Shown: in pieces, positions 33,901-47,329 of the stretch
How positions within the stretch are numbered: the stretch's first letter is position 1
How the letters are laid out: each line of letters begins with the position of its first letter
Source: Avena insularis
Lineage: Eukaryota; Streptophyta; Magnoliopsida; Poales; Poaceae
Length of the DNA stretch: 64,000 bases
NCBI GenBank assembly: GCA_023614405.1
Contig: CM042692.1
Coordinates: forward strand, 120,831,503 to 120,895,502
Direction of reading: 5' to 3'
The notes under the pieces: model-generated
Told to the model about the DNA's origin: nothing
Databases searched by the model: none
Seen by the model: only the letters and a program-made list of their open reading frames with translations
Made by a program: the position numbers and the translations under genes

Positions 33901-33922
33901 CATAAGCAATTCTCTACTAGTG
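33901..33922 (-). repeat. CACTA terminal inverted repeat, right
   Basis: Ends in CTACTAGTG on the plus strand and is followed by TCC (33923-33925), identical to the left duplication. Confidence 0.9.
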
Positions 33923-33925
33923 TCC

Positions 33926-34019
33926 CGACCATCTCCCCGTGCGTCTCCGAGCTGCGTCCAGCCAGCTCCCCGCGCATCTCGAGTTGTGTCCCCAGGCGCC
34001 GCCGACCATCAGCATCCGG
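33926..34019. other. Short flank between CACTA and LARD
   Basis: 94 bp of CT/GC-rich sequence continuing the host sequence left of 14189. The LARD 5' LTR begins at 34020. Confidence 0.6.
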
Positions 34020-36519
34020 TGTAACGTCCCAGCATTAGAGCTTAGAAATAAGCTGAACACAGGTGTGTGCATTGCATTCATGCATAGAAAATCCGGATAA
34101 TTTTCGCGCTTTTAAATAAAACTTGTCAAATTGATTGAAGCTTCTCTTAACTTGGTGGAACTGAAGTAGATCATCAAGTTGACTGCGATAAGTTTCAATA
34201 TGACCTTTGCTAAAACCTTATCTTTGGGTAATATAATTTGATCTAAGGGTAGATCAAATGTAATAAAACTAGTCACAACACACTACTTAACAAGGAGTAC
34301 TTGATCTTCTAGAGATCATTACATGGTATTCCATACAACAACTCAAGTATGAATACTTAATATTCTAAAGATGATATCAAGATATTATCTACCACAAACC
34401 CTGAATACCAAGTTAAGGATATAACTTAACTAAAGAAACCCTAAAACTAAATCTAGAAACACTTGTTTGCCATAGTTGTTCCTACCATGGGTATCATGGT
34501 AGTTCTTAGAAATTTACTCTTATTACAAATAGAGTAGAAAGGAAAGTCAAGCCAAGACCATCTAGCATATACTCTTAATATGATATTAAGACGTGACATA
34601 CCTATTTAACCAAGTCCTAGTGTCAAGTGACCATCATTGTTGAGTAATCAATTCTTGACCTCGCACTTGTTAACCTTTAGCCTTGACCTATTATGTTAAC
34701 CTTTCAAAGACCTTAAGTAAATTAATCTGAAGGAAGAAATAGATATGGTTGAGTGTACCATCATCAATGGAATGTGATCCTTAGTGGAGATCAAACCATT
34801 TGATGTTAGAGGAGTTAACTCACTCACGAGTTAAGTAGCAGCAGTACCTTAACCCAAGGGTCGAGCTAGTAATTGAGGAGCTATGAGAAAGCTAGTAGTA
34901 TTAGTACATTAGATAACAATCTTGTTAGAGCAAGTGGATATAGACTTAGAATAAGCTTGCTTAACAATATAAGTCTATAGAGAGACTAATACAAGTTTAC
35001 TACTTAGTTGAGTATAGATCTTGATCCAACAATTAGAAGCCTAAGCTTTGTATAATCAAATGATGGTTGTCATTATTCTCAAGTCACTTGAGAATAGATG
35101 ACTAGGTGTTGAAGAAGAGTTGTGAGTATACCAAATTAGGTAATTCCCTAGTAAGATGAATCATCTAGCTTGATTATGAGAAGTCAAGCTAGAGTGTGAT
35201 AAAGTGTTTGATGAGTCGTATGGAGTAGTTGGAGGCATAGTAGCTGAACCAAGTTAATATAAGGACAACTGGTATTATGGGAGTAGTACTATACCTATTT
35301 CAAAGGACGGATATCCTTTGTATGTGTAGTAAGGATTGTAGTCTTGCAAACCTTGGAAGTAGTTGCAAGATGAAGTTAAGGAAGTTAGTAGATGGAGTTA
35401 GCAGTAGCTACATTGATAGGTGCATCAATGGTAGTTAATTAAGAGAAGTTATATACTAGGAGCAAGAATGGAGTAATGTTGAAGTGGCATGACCATGTCA
35501 TCATATGATGACGGATATGGTGGAGTTAGATGATTGTCTTATTCAGAAAGATGTAATCTTTGTGAATAAGATAAGAGAGAAATATAGAGTATATTTAGGA
35601 AAGGAATTCCTTATCTCAAGATATCCTTAGTGAAGTATTGGGGTAAGAATTCTTTAGAAACCTTTAGGTAACCATTGGATAATATCTCTTGAACAAATGA
35701 AACTTCCAAAAGGATAATTAGAGAATGAGATGAATGTCTATGGATGAAAGTTTTGTTTGCTTTATTGTCTTAAACCCTAATAGGAATCTAGAATGATAGA
35801 ATTATCATGATCACATTACTAAGTAATTCCAATATCTCACTCTATGTGGAGATATCAAACCACTTATAGATTTAGAAGTAGTACCCCTAAACCTTGATCC
35901 TTGTCCCTATCTATAATTGAATATGGGGTATTAAATCCTCTCAAAACCTTTGTACCTATATTTGAATAAACCTTAGTATTTCTCTACCAATGATTGTTAT
36001 TGATTTCTAATGACCTAACCAAGGTTGTTATGTAGTAATTCTAATCTCTATAAATCAAGTAGGATTGGATTTGGTGAAATTTCCATGTGGGGAGAACCAT
36101 GGACCTCAAATCACCATGTTGCAAACCCCAGGATTTAATACCTTATTATATATATAATTATTTTATGAGGCTAAGTATGAATGGAGTTCTTTACATATCA
36201 TTCAACATTTTAAGTTCTTGTCATAACCATTACCATAGTAAAAACAAGAACATTTCTAATGGATTTTTATATGAGAAACAAATCCCTAAAACCCTAATTG
36301 TACTTCCTTCACTAAATAAAAGAACCTTTCATATATTAACACATTTTGTGAACACAATTAGAACTGTAGAAGAAATTGATTATAATTGGTCCTTATAATA
36401 TTCTTTAGGACTTACAATTATTCAAGGTATTACAAACCTTGAGAAAATCATTTTTGGGAAGACTTTATAAAAACAGAAACAGAGAATCGTAAAAAAAAGG
36501 AGAGTGCCAACATAATCGG

Positions 36520-37310
36520 CCCACAACCCAATCCTCCTTGTGTTTACTTAACGCTCGCGAGCAGCAGCAGTCAATTCCTGCTTGCTCGGTTGCAGCCCAC
36601 CTAGTCCATTGCAGCCCAAACCGGCCCATACCTCTTCGCGTCCTTCTTTTTTCTTCTTCTTCGCGACCGGCGAGCAAGCAACTGCCTGGCGACGCCTCCA
36701 CAGTCCACCTCGATCGCCACAATTCGTGCCGATGCTGCTGTCATCCATTGGGGATAACAAGGACACGATGCCGCCCATTCATCCTCATCCGCATTCCCAT
36801 CTCTCTTTGTCTCCATTCCCCACTCGGCCGAAACCCTAGCTGGCCGGAGCTAATCACCGTCATCGGTATAGGTCGTCCTAGAGTCCGTGGAGTATGCCCG
36901 CGTCTCTGTCTTGCCTTCCTGAGCCAACAGAATCATGAAGGGAAGCTTCCAATCGATGCCTACGCCTGCTTCTTCCCAACGACCGATGGAGCTCCGCCGC
37001 AGCCTCTTCGTCGCCTCCGACCTCCTCCGGCCAAATCAACATCACCAACAGCATCACGGTGAGCCCGCGGTGCTCAGGCACCTCCTCGTTTTCTTCCTAT
37101 CGCTTCCCATCATCCTCTCCACGATCACCTGTGAGCACCACTGCCGTTTGTCATCGCCGGCGAAGCTCCGATGACCATTCGAGGGCCACGCCACCACCAT
37201 TCGACACCCCTTGACGTCCTATGTCCAACGCACCTACTCCTGCATGCTCGCACACTCTCGATCGAGAGATCGATCAGCGACCTGGGAAGAACAAGCACGA
37301 GTGATGTCAG
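36520..37310 (+). other. GC-rich gene-like block in LARD LTR
   Basis: Sharp rise in GC content within an AT-rich LTR, with a leader-like CCGAAACCCTAGC and several open frames. The frame 36935-37174 (79 codons, MKGSFQSMPTPASS..., one hydrophobic stretch) is also open in the right LTR at 45792-46031. The copies differ mostly by replacement changes, which argues against protein-level constraint. A longer frame at 36538-37062 is not preserved. It may be a captured gene leader or an element-specific U3 region. Confidence 0.35.
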
Positions 37311-37331
37311 CATGACATCATGCTGATGTCA
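37302..37331 (+). promoter_or_regulatory. bZIP-like palindromic cluster in LARD LTR
   Basis: A 30-bp near-palindrome containing TGATGTCA, TGACATCA and TGATGTCA, each a good match to plant bZIP/Opaque2-type sites. It lies about 90 bp upstream of a TATA box and is repeated unchanged at 46159-46188 in the right LTR. Confidence 0.45.
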
Positions 37332-37418
37332 TAAGCCATTTTATTGTTTGTTTTATTATTTCTGAATATGATGTGGCATGTGGACCACCAGTCAGTGGCT
37401 AGGGTAGAAAAGGTTGGG

Positions 37419-37426
37419 TATAAAAG
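37419..37426 (+). promoter_or_regulatory. TATA box of LARD LTR (left copy)
   Basis: TATAAAAG in a GGGTATAAAAGG context, repeated at 46276-46283. An ACGT-core motif (GTGACGTGGCCAC) follows just downstream at about 37447-37459. This implies a U3 of about 3.4 kb. Confidence 0.55.
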
Positions 37427-40391
37427 GTTTTTGTCCCGCCTAGCAAGTGACGTGGCCACATGCCCATTAGTCAGTGTCTATGGCTAGGTTAGATAGCAGT
37501 GTAAAAAGGATTTTCTGTTTAAGTAATTAGACAAATCAATACAAATTTAAATATAAATAAATTTCAGGAATTAATAAAATTGTTAAATCTTATAAAATCA
37601 ATAACTTTTGTTTTCTAATTCAGAAAAATGAATATAATATATCAAAATGCTTAGAAAAATAAAATCTATAATTTAACTTTATTATCAAACATTATTGTGT
37701 TAACTATTTAACTAATCATTATTTAATAAAGATTTTATAAGTAATAATACTTTGACAATTCATTTTTTTATATTAGTAAGTAAGATAAATATAAATAATA
37801 TACTAAAATTCTTATAAAAACAAAATCTACATTTACAAACTTGTTTAAATTATTTTTGTATCACTTAACTAATTTTTATTATTTATTAGGTATTTATAAA
37901 GTGATAAAACTTATAAAAATCATACCTTATTATTTATAATTCACAAAAATACTTATAATATACCAAAATGATCATAAAAATAAATCTACACACTAAAAAT
38001 ATCAACTCATACTTTTGAAGTAAAATAAAAGGTAAAGGTCTAATAAATCTTATTGAAACCCTTTTCTTTTATTTTAATTCATTAAAAATATATAAGCCTT
38101 TACTATTGTCTTTAGTATTGTTTGTTTAAAATCTAAAAATGTAATAGCAAGTCAATTAATGTTTAAGTGAAGTTTAAATAGGTCAAACCATTTTAAAATA
38201 TATCTGCTAAAACTATCATCTCAAATTAGGGTATATTAATTTTTCTAAAAAGATTTTACCAATTATAAAATCAACTAAAATAGTATATTGTTCATCACAA
38301 GAATCCTATTCACTTATAACTTTAATAAAATACCACCTCATTCAAGTAATAACATTTAAATTCTAACTTTGTGGAATGTAAGAAGTAAACCATCGATAAT
38401 GTGATGCCTTATTCAATACATGCAAATTTCCACCACTTATGCTATGATTGTTTAATGTAGTAATGTTTTCCTCTTTAATAATCTTAGCTAATAAGAAAAT
38501 CTTAAAGTGTTAACTTTAAGTTTGAATACTTTTTACTTTGTAAAAGTAATCTTTCCTCAAAGGTTATTCTTTTAAGAAACATTAAAAGTAATCCTTGAAC
38601 ACCTATTTAAAAACTCTAATGGAATCTTAATCTTGTTTAAGAAGTATTTCTGATACCATATCATTTGAGTGCTTTACTATTGCATATTACCTGTTATATT
38701 TACTTATTGTTTCACACGCACTCTCACAAGCCTTAATAAGAAGCACAAGTGTGAATCTGCTATAAAAGTGCAACACATTCTAAAAGAACCCATTTCCAGT
38801 TTCCAAACCCTAGATTAGATATGACTATTCCGAGGATTCACGTTTATCAAATTGCATTACATTACTTATGCATCGTTGCATCTTGCTTCTTTAAACATTA
38901 GTCCTTACTGGACCAATGATGCTATTTACAGAATATATCTTCTATTATCTTGAAGATCGTGAGTGCATAATCTTGCAATCACAAAAGGCAAGTTCACATC
39001 TTGCTCATGTCCTTTAATTATTTTATATGCTTGTAACTCAACTGTGTCATCACCTGCATTTCAAATAGGACAGAAAACACTATTTTCATAATAATCTAAT
39101 TATAGATTATTTACCAGATGGTAATAATCTACTGATACAGTTCCCGTGGTAAAGGAACATAATATCTAGGACTTAACAACCAATGTCTCCAGTGATTCTA
39201 GCGCCATATATTACGCGTCAACCATGAGATTTGGAATGGGATGGAGAAGTCAGTTCTATCTTCTTCCTTCCATATGGAGGCAAGATAACCTTATCGTGAC
39301 GTTGGGATTCCTGGTATGGATCCAACATATGGGTGGGAACCCTTAGGCCCCACAATTTTGGTGTCTAGATTATTTATGTGTGGCTGCCGGAGGTATGAAC
39401 CTCTAGGGGCATCACCAGCTCATAGAGTCTTCGGGAACTCCCCTGGTTATAGCTTGCCCTAGTTGGTGGCTTAACGGAGGTGTAGTCAGCCCTGGAGGAT
39501 CGTGCGGACATATGGGGTCGTGGAGAGGGCAGCGATTGGCTTCAATCTTAAGTTGGGCCTCAAACCAAGGAAGTTTGAACGGGGACATACTCCCGTTTGT
39601 GCAACAAAGCTTATGGTCTCTTGTGGGAAAAGTGATGCACCTCTGCAGAGTGTAAGAATTGTGACATGTTACTCCCTGTTCCGGGAAGGAGCTATGAACA
39701 CGGCAGGAAAGGAACTCCATGAAGTTCTGGTTAACCTGTGAAGGCTGTCAGACATAGTTTTCAGAATAAAAGCAACCTTTGAAGAAATGTTTACGAAAAC
39801 CTGTAGTACCTATGACCTATGGTCTGTGGCTGTAGAGAGAGTGCATCATACACTCCTTTTTAGTGAACTTGCTGAGTATGCTAGTACTCAACCGTACCTT
39901 CTTAACCCTTGCTAGGTTCTAAGCCATTGAAGACGACGTCAACATCAATTTCTGCTCAAGAAACCATCATCGACAACTCAAGTTCTTCAATAAATTCAAT
40001 GAAGTCAACATATACATCAACTGAAGTGGAGATAAAGTGTCGGTTTAGATAGGAGTAGATACTCTAGCCATAAAACCTACTTCTGTAGAGCATTGCATTA
40101 GTAGCAATGACAAGCCAAATAGTTTAGATACTAATCTTAGTTACTAGATAGTTCGGAGTTTTTATTTCTGGTTCTCCTTTGTAAGAAGTTCTTTCTCTCT
40201 CTCTTTAACCTAGAGTGTTCTCTGGATCTTTTGTAAAGAGTCGAGTTGTAATCTATAGTCATGTCTTGGACCTGTTGTGTTTCTGTTGTACCACTCTAAG
40301 GGATGTAATACTAGTGAATAGTGTTTCATTGGTTTTATGTCAACCACTATAGTATACTACATCATGCAGTGGTATGCTGGGTCACCGCAGC

Positions 40392-40403
40392 TGGTATCAG
40401 AGC
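40392..40403 (+). other. Primer binding site of LARD
   Basis: TGGTATCAGAGC, complementary to initiator Met tRNA, two bases inside the 5' LTR. Confidence 0.85.
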
Positions 40404-42864
40404 ATATGCTTTGACCATGGGATTAAAACCCTTTTAGGAAGATCTGTAGGTTGGATAGTGACTATAGGAGCCACCTTATCTAAACCAAAACTTGTGATGG
40501 ATATCCACTTGAGGATAAACCTTGTCACACTTAAGTTGGATGCTCTGTCATATTTCTTAAGGATTAGTTATATGTATTCTCTAGAGAATTGCCATTTTAG
40601 TGTTGATCTAAATAGGTATAACACCACCAAGTTATCTTAAATAAGTTAAAGTATAAAAGAAAATTACAATTAAGATTAGGATATCCTGTGGAGTAGTATT
40701 AGTGATGGAGTCTATATTTAGAACCTGTGAAGTAGCAGAATCTTACCACTAGTTGATACCACTATACCATATAGGGTAGACCATCAGAGTATGTCTAGAT
40801 ATAATTGGAAGTAAACCATGTGGCATTCACTTGAGAATTCCATGTGATGGAGTAGAATTTTGTTAAGAATCATTAATAGTAAGCTAAGAAAAAGAGTTGT
40901 CATGGTGAGATTAGCTCTTTAATCATGATGACTAGGTAAATCTGGACAAGTTCATGGTGAGAATAGCTTTTGAGACCATGATAAGTGTGTAATTAATACA
41001 AGTACTCAGTAACAAATCTTGTAGTAATAGTAAGTAAAGAACAGTGTAGGTCTATGATAGAAGTCATAGGTGCCATAATATTACAATAATTTTGGGATGA
41101 AGGTAATAACTACAATTTTGTTAGTAGTTTTGAGAGATCATGTGAGGATAGTTTACGATAGAATAGAAAATTGGTAGTCTTTAGTAGTCCCGAAAGAAAA
41201 GTAAGAGGTTAGTTAGAACCAAAGTGAGACCCGTTGCTCAAAATTATCCTGTTGCGCCTGAGCAATTTGGGTAAATATTGAGGCAAAGAGTAGTTTGACC
41301 CTTAAGTGCTCAGTATCATGATGTAAACCTATAATAGGAGGTGTCATATACTACACAGCTAAGCCTGAATTCTAGAGATATTATACTCAACTACTATATT
41401 TCAGGCTTAGAATGATGTGTGTTATATGTACCACATTTGCATTTCTGGTTTTATTGCATCTTCTTGATTGACTAGATCTGTACATGAAGTTTGACTTGGT
41501 GTGCAAATGCATGTTGCATCATCAAGTTATTACTTGATGTTATAGACCTAGATAGGAAAGGGAATTCGTGTAAGGGAGTGACGAGTTTCGAAGATCAAGT
41601 TGAAGATTTGCAAGAAGAAGGAAGCTAAATATAAGGAGTATCAACACTATTTTGAAGGATGGATCAACCCCAACTCACTATGAGCCGGTAATAAGAAGGA
41701 TTATTAGTGCAGAAAAAGGGTGTGGAGCAACATGAAGGATGAATTTAAGTTCACTTAAGTAGGTGATGTTGCTAAGAAATTAATGAAGTAGTTGAACCTA
41801 GTTCATGGATGCATCATGGATCAGTCCAAAGAAGAAGTTTTGGAAGAAAGGTGGTATTCAAGCTCTCACAACTCGGAGAGAATGCCAATAGTAAGTCAAG
41901 AACCTATAGGGTAATTCATATACCTAGGAGGATCCGCAGCTGGTATCCATAGTTGGTATCCGTAGCTAGTATCCTAGCGGTTTAGTGAAGTAGGTCATTT
42001 TTGATTAATTTAAAGAGTATAAAACTTGGTCTAAGTTAAGTTAGACCTAAGGAAGTATGAAATTAAAGGTCGTCTTTCGAGACGCTTCATGAAATCAAGC
42101 CTACTAAAGCCAAAATGTCTAGAAGTTTAAGAGTAAGTCAAGTAATGTTGGAAGATTCATTTTGGAGATCCACAACTATGTGGGTGTACCGTAGATTCTT
42201 TCATGAGACCTTCCAGAGGTAAAATATAAGCTGGATAGAGACCAATATCGTTATTATTGAGTTAATGGGTATTATACAAGTAGTTTAAAGACCATTAGGA
42301 AACCCCAAGGGGGAGAGTAAACAATAAACACTAAAGTGTTGTTGTCTAACTTTCTGACTAAAAGTTGGAGAAGTACAAAATTATGGTGAGATTAGGCCTT
42401 ATTCTCATAAGGTTATAAGAAGTCATCTTATAAGAGTACTCTCAAGAGTATTTCTAGATGAAAGATCGAAGGAGATATAACAGACTAAACCTAGTGTACT
42501 AGTTATATAGGGGAAACAACTCGTAAGTGTCCCTAAGAGTGAAGAGAGTATTCCAAGATACATCACTAAAGTGTTATAGGAAAAATCAGATTGGAATGGA
42601 CAAAATATCCACAACCAATTCTAAAGAGAAATGTCAGGATATAATCCAAGGGATTATCGTAACAGAAATCATAGGACAAATTAGGAATGATAGTTTGAAG
42701 TTGCCAAGAATGAAGATGATTCAAGGAAACAGATCTTGATACGAGATATCACAATTATCCCCAAATTTGATCACTATGGATTTGAGAAATGGCGTGATCA
42801 ATACAAGTCAACTCCTCATTCCAAAACGCAAGAGAGTATGAACTTCGGGGATGAAGTTTATTTT
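40404..42864 (+). other. LARD internal region, non-coding
   Basis: About 2.46 kb with stops in all frames. The longest open stretch (40374-40640, 88 codons) starts in the LTR and has no motif. No gag, protease, RT, integrase or chromodomain phrase is visible. Confidence 0.75.
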
Positions 42865-42877
42865 AAGGGGGAGAGTC
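42865..42877 (+). other. Polypurine tract of LARD
   Basis: AAGGGGGAGAGTC, directly before the 3' LTR at 42878. Confidence 0.85.
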
Positions 42878-45800
42878 TGTAACGTCCTAGCATTAGAGCT
42901 TAGAAATAAGCTGAACACAGGTGTGTGCATTGCATTCATGCATAGAAAATCCGGATAATTTTCGCGCTTTTAAATAAAACTTGTCAAAGTGATTGAAGCT
43001 TCTCTTAACTTGGTGGAACTGAAGTAGATCATCAAGTTTACTGCGATAAGTTTCAATATGACCTTTGCTAAAACCTTATCTTTGGGTAATATAATTTGAT
43101 CTAAGGGTAGATCAAATGTAATAAAACTAGTCACAACACACTACTTAACAAGGAGTACTTGATCTTCTAGAGATCATTACATGGTATTACATACAACAAC
43201 TCAAGGATGAATACTTAATATTCTAAAGATGATATCAAGGTATTATCTACCACAAACCCTGAATACCAAGTTGAGGATATAACTTAAGTAAAGAAACCCT
43301 ATAACTAAATCTGGAAACACTTGTTTTCCATAGTTATTCCTACCATGGGTATCATGGTAGTTCTTAAACATTTACTCTTATTACAAATAGAGTAGAAAGG
43401 AAAGTCAAGCCAAGACCATCTAGCATATACTCTTAATATGATATTAAGAGGTGACATACCTATTTAACCAAGTCCAAGTGTCAAGTGATCATCATTGTTG
43501 AGTAATCAATTCTTGACCTCGCACTTGTTAACCTTTAGCTTTGACCTATTATGTTAACCTTTCAAAGACCTTAAGTAAATTAATCTGAAGGAAGAACTAG
43601 ATATGGTTGAGTGTACCATCATCAATGGAATGTGATCCTTAGTGGAGATCAAACCATTTGATGTTGGAGGAGTTAACTCACTCAGGAGTTAACTAGAAGC
43701 AGTACCTTAACCCAAGGGTCAAGCTAGTAATTGAGGAGCTATGAGAAAGCTAGTAGTATTAGTACATTAGATAACAATCTTGTTAGGACAAGTGGATATA
43801 GACTTAGAATAAGCTTGCTTAACAAGATAAGTCTATAGAGAGACTAATACAAATTTACTACTTAGTTGAGTATATATCTTGATCAAACAATTAGAAGCCT
43901 AAGCTTTGTATAATCAAATGATGGTTGTCATTATTCTCAAGTCACTTGAGAATAGATGACTAGGTGTTGAAGAAGAGTTGTGAGTATACCAAATTAGGTA
44001 ATTCCTTAGTAAGATGAATCATCTAGCTTGATTATGAGAAGTCAAGCTAGAGTATGATAAAGTATTTGATGAGTTGTATGGAGTAGTTAGAGGCATAGTA
44101 GCTTAACCAAGTTAATATAAGGACAACTGGTATTATGGGAGTAGTACTATACCTATTTCAAAGGAGTGATATCCTTTGTATGTATAGTAAGGATTGTAGT
44201 CTTGCAAACCTTGGAAGTAGTTGCAAGATGAAGTTAAGGAAGTTAGTAGATGGAGTTAGCAGTAGCTACATTGATAGGTGCATCAATGGTAGTTAATTAA
44301 GACAAGTTATATACTAGGAGTAAGAATGGAGTAATGTTGAAGTGGCATGACCATGTCATCATATGATGACGGATATGGTGGAGTCAGATGATTGTCTTAT
44401 TCAGGAAGATGTAATCTTTGTGAATAAGATAAGAGAGAAATATAGAGTATATTTAGGAAAGGAATTCCTTATCTCAAGATATCTTTAGTGAAGTATTGAG
44501 GTAAGAATTCTTTAGAAACCTTTAGGTAACCATTGGATAATATCTCTTGAACAAATGAAACTTCCAAAAGGATAATTAGAGAATGAGATGAATGTCTATG
44601 GATGAAAGTTTTGTTTGCTTTATTGTCTTAAACCCTAATAGGAATCTAGAATGATAGAATTATCATGATCACATTACTAAGTAATTCCAATATCTCACTG
44701 TATGTGGAGATATCAAACCACTTATAGATTTAGAAGTAGTACCCCTAAACCTTGATCCTTGTCCCTATCTATAATTGAATATGGGGTATTAAATCCTCTC
44801 AAAACCTTTGTACCTATATTTGAATAAACCTTAGTATTTCTCTACCAATGATTGTTATTGATTCCTAATGACCTAACCAAGGTTCTTATGTAGTAATTCT
44901 AATCTCTATAAATCAAGTAGGATTGGATTTTGTGAAATTTCCAAGTGGGGAGAACCATGGACCTCAAATCACCATGTTGCGAACCCCAGGATTTAATACC
45001 TTATTATATATATAATTCTTTTATGAGGCTAAATATGAATGGAGTTCTTTACATATCATTCAACATTTTAAGTTCTTGTCATAACCATTACCATAGTAAA
45101 AACAAGAACATTTCTAATAGATTTTTATATGAGAAACAAATCCCTAAAACCCTAATTGTACTTCCTTCACTAAATAAAAGAACCTTTTGTATAATAACAC
45201 ATTTTGTGAACACAATTAGAACTGTAGAATAAATTGATTATAATGGGTCCTTATAATATTCTTTAGGACTTAGAATTATTCATGGTATTACAAACCTTGA
45301 GAAAATCATTTTTGGAAAGACTTTATAAAAACAGAAACAGAGAATCATAAAAAAAAGGAGAGTGCCAACAGAATCGGCCCACAACCAATCCTCCACGTGT
45401 TTACTTGACGCTCACGAGGAGCAGCAGTCAATTCCCGCTCGCTCGGCTGCAGCCCACGTAGTCCATTGCAGCCCAAACCAGCCCATACCTCTTCGCGTCC
45501 TTCTTTTTTCTTCTTCTTTGTGACCGGCGAGCAAGCAGCTACCTGGCGACGCCTCCGCAGTCTGCCGCGGTTGCCACGATTCGTGCTGATGCTGCCGTCA
45601 TCTATTGGGGATAAGAAGGACATGACGATGCCCATTCATCCTCATCTGCATTCCCATCTCTCTTTGTCTCCATTCCCCACTCGGCCGAAACCCTAGCTGG
45701 CCGGAGCTAATCACCGTCGTCGGTATAGGTCGTCCTAGAGTCCATGGAGTATGCCCGCGTCTCCGTCTCGCCTTCCTGAGCCAAAGGAATCGTGAAGGGA

Positions 45801-46275
45801 AGCTTCCAATCGATGCCTACGCCTGCTTCTTCCCGACGACCGATGGAGCTCCGCCGCAGCCTGTTCATCGCCTCTGACTTCCTCCGGCCAAATCAACATC
45901 ACCAACAGCATCACGGTGAGCCTGTGGTGCTCAGGCACCTCCTCGTTTTATTCCTCTCGCTTCCCATCATCCTCTCCACGATCACCTGTGAGCACCACCG
46001 CCGTTTGTCGTCACCGACGAAGCTCCGGTGACCATTCGAGGGCGGCGCCACCACCATTCGACACCCCTTGACGTCCTATGTCTAACGCACCTACTCCCGC
46101 GTGCTCGAGCGCTCTCGATCGAGAGATCGATCAGCGACCTGGGAAGAACAAGCACGAGTGATGTCAGCATGACATCATGCTGATGTCATAAGCCATTTTA
46201 TTGTTTGTTTTATTATTTCTGAATATGATGTGGCATGTGGCCCACCAGTCAGTGGCTAGGGTAGAAAAGGTTGGG

Positions 46276-46283
46276 TATAAAAG
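46276..46283 (+). promoter_or_regulatory. TATA box of LARD LTR (right copy)
   Basis: TATAAAAG, with the bZIP-like cluster at 46159-46188 upstream, as in the left LTR. Confidence 0.5.
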
Positions 46284-47206
46284 GTTTTTGTCCCGCGTAG
46301 CAAGTGACGTGGCCACGGGCCCATTAGTCAGTGTCTATGGCTAGGTTAGATAGCAGTGTAAAAAGGATTTTCTATTTAAGTAATTAGACAAATCAATACA
46401 AATTTAGATATAAATAAATTTTAGGAATTAATAAAATTGTTAAATATTACAAAATCAATAACTTTTGTTTTCTAATTCAGAAAAATGCATATAATAAATA
46501 AAAATGCTTATAAAAATAAAATCTATAATTTAACTTTATTATCAAACATTATTGTGTTAACTATTTAACTAATTATTATTTAATAAAGATTTTATAAGTA
46601 ATAATACTTTGAAAATTCTTTTTTTATATTAGTAAATAAGAAAAATATAAATAATATACTAAAATTCTTATAAAAACAAAATCTACATTTACAAACTTGT
46701 TTAAATTATTTTTGTATCACTTAAATAATGTTTATTATTTATTAGGAATTTATAAAGTGATAAAACTTATAAAAATCATACCTTATTATTTAAAATTCAC
46801 AAAAGTACTTATAATATACCAAAATGATCACAAAAATGAAATCTACATACTAAAAATATCAACTCATACTTTTGAAGAAAAATAAATGGTAAATATCTAA
46901 CAAATCTTATTTAAACCCTTTTCTTTTATTTTATTTCATTAAAAATATATAAGCCTTTACTATTGTCTTTAGTATTGTTTGTTTAAAATCTAAAAATGTA
47001 ATAGCAAGTCAATTAATGTTTAAGTGAAGTTTAAATAGGTCAAACCATTTTAAAATATATCTGCTAAAACTATCATCTCAAATTAAGGGTATATTAATTT
47101 TCCTAAAAAGATTTTATCAATTATAAAATCAACTAAAATAGTATATTGCTCATCACAAGAATACTATTCACTTATAACTTTAATAAAATACCACCTCATT
47201 CAAGTA

Positions 47207-47329
47207 CTCCCTCCAACCCAAATTAGTTGACTTGGTTTTGTCTAGATTCAGAGGTATCTAGCACTAAAACAAATCTAGATACATCCGAATCTAGACAATT
47301 CTAAGTCAACTAATTTGGGTCGGAGGGAG
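47207..47329. mobile_element. Stowaway MITE (Tc1/Mariner)
   Basis: 123 bp with long inverted ends CTCCCTCCAACCCAAATTAG and CTAATTTGGGTCGGAGGGAG, flanked by TA on both sides (47205-47206 and 47330-47331). The left LTR has the uninterrupted site CAAGTAATAAC near 38343. It is non-autonomous and would be mobilised by a Mariner-like transposase. Confidence 0.95.

Larger units (their letters stand above)
14192..33922. mobile_element. Non-autonomous CACTA transposon split by a retrotransposon array
   Basis: The left end is CACTACTAGAGAAAGGCTTATG and the right end, read on the minus strand, is CACTAGTAGAGAATTGCTTATG, with 19 of 22 positions identical. Both ends are flanked by TCC (14189-14191 and 33923-33925), the 3-bp target duplication expected for CACTA elements. 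Both ends carry copies of an ATGGCGCAT...ATGCGCCA-type subterminal unit. Without the inserted Tekay array (16257-32896) the element is about 3.1 kb. It has no recognisable transposase, so it would need proteins from an autonomous relative. It appears to carry captured gene fragments. Confidence 0.9.
34020..40389 (+). repeat. LARD 5' LTR
   Basis: About 6370 bp, TGTAACGTCCC to ...GTCACCGCA. The left 2.4 kb is AT-rich and non-coding. A GC-rich block occupies about 36520-37310 and a promoter-like zone 37300-37430. Very AT-rich sequence follows to about 38900. It is collinear with 42878-47700 apart from point changes, small indels and the MITE present only in the right copy. Confidence 0.85.

Noticed and set aside
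14192..33922. Reading the repeated ATGGCGCAT units as a CRISPR-like array
   Set aside because: Units are palindromic, irregularly spaced, confined to CACTA ends, and the genome is a plant's; they are transposon subterminal repeats.
36538..37062. 174-codon plus-strand frame in the LARD LTR
   Set aside because: Not preserved in the right-hand LTR copy and has no recognisable domain.
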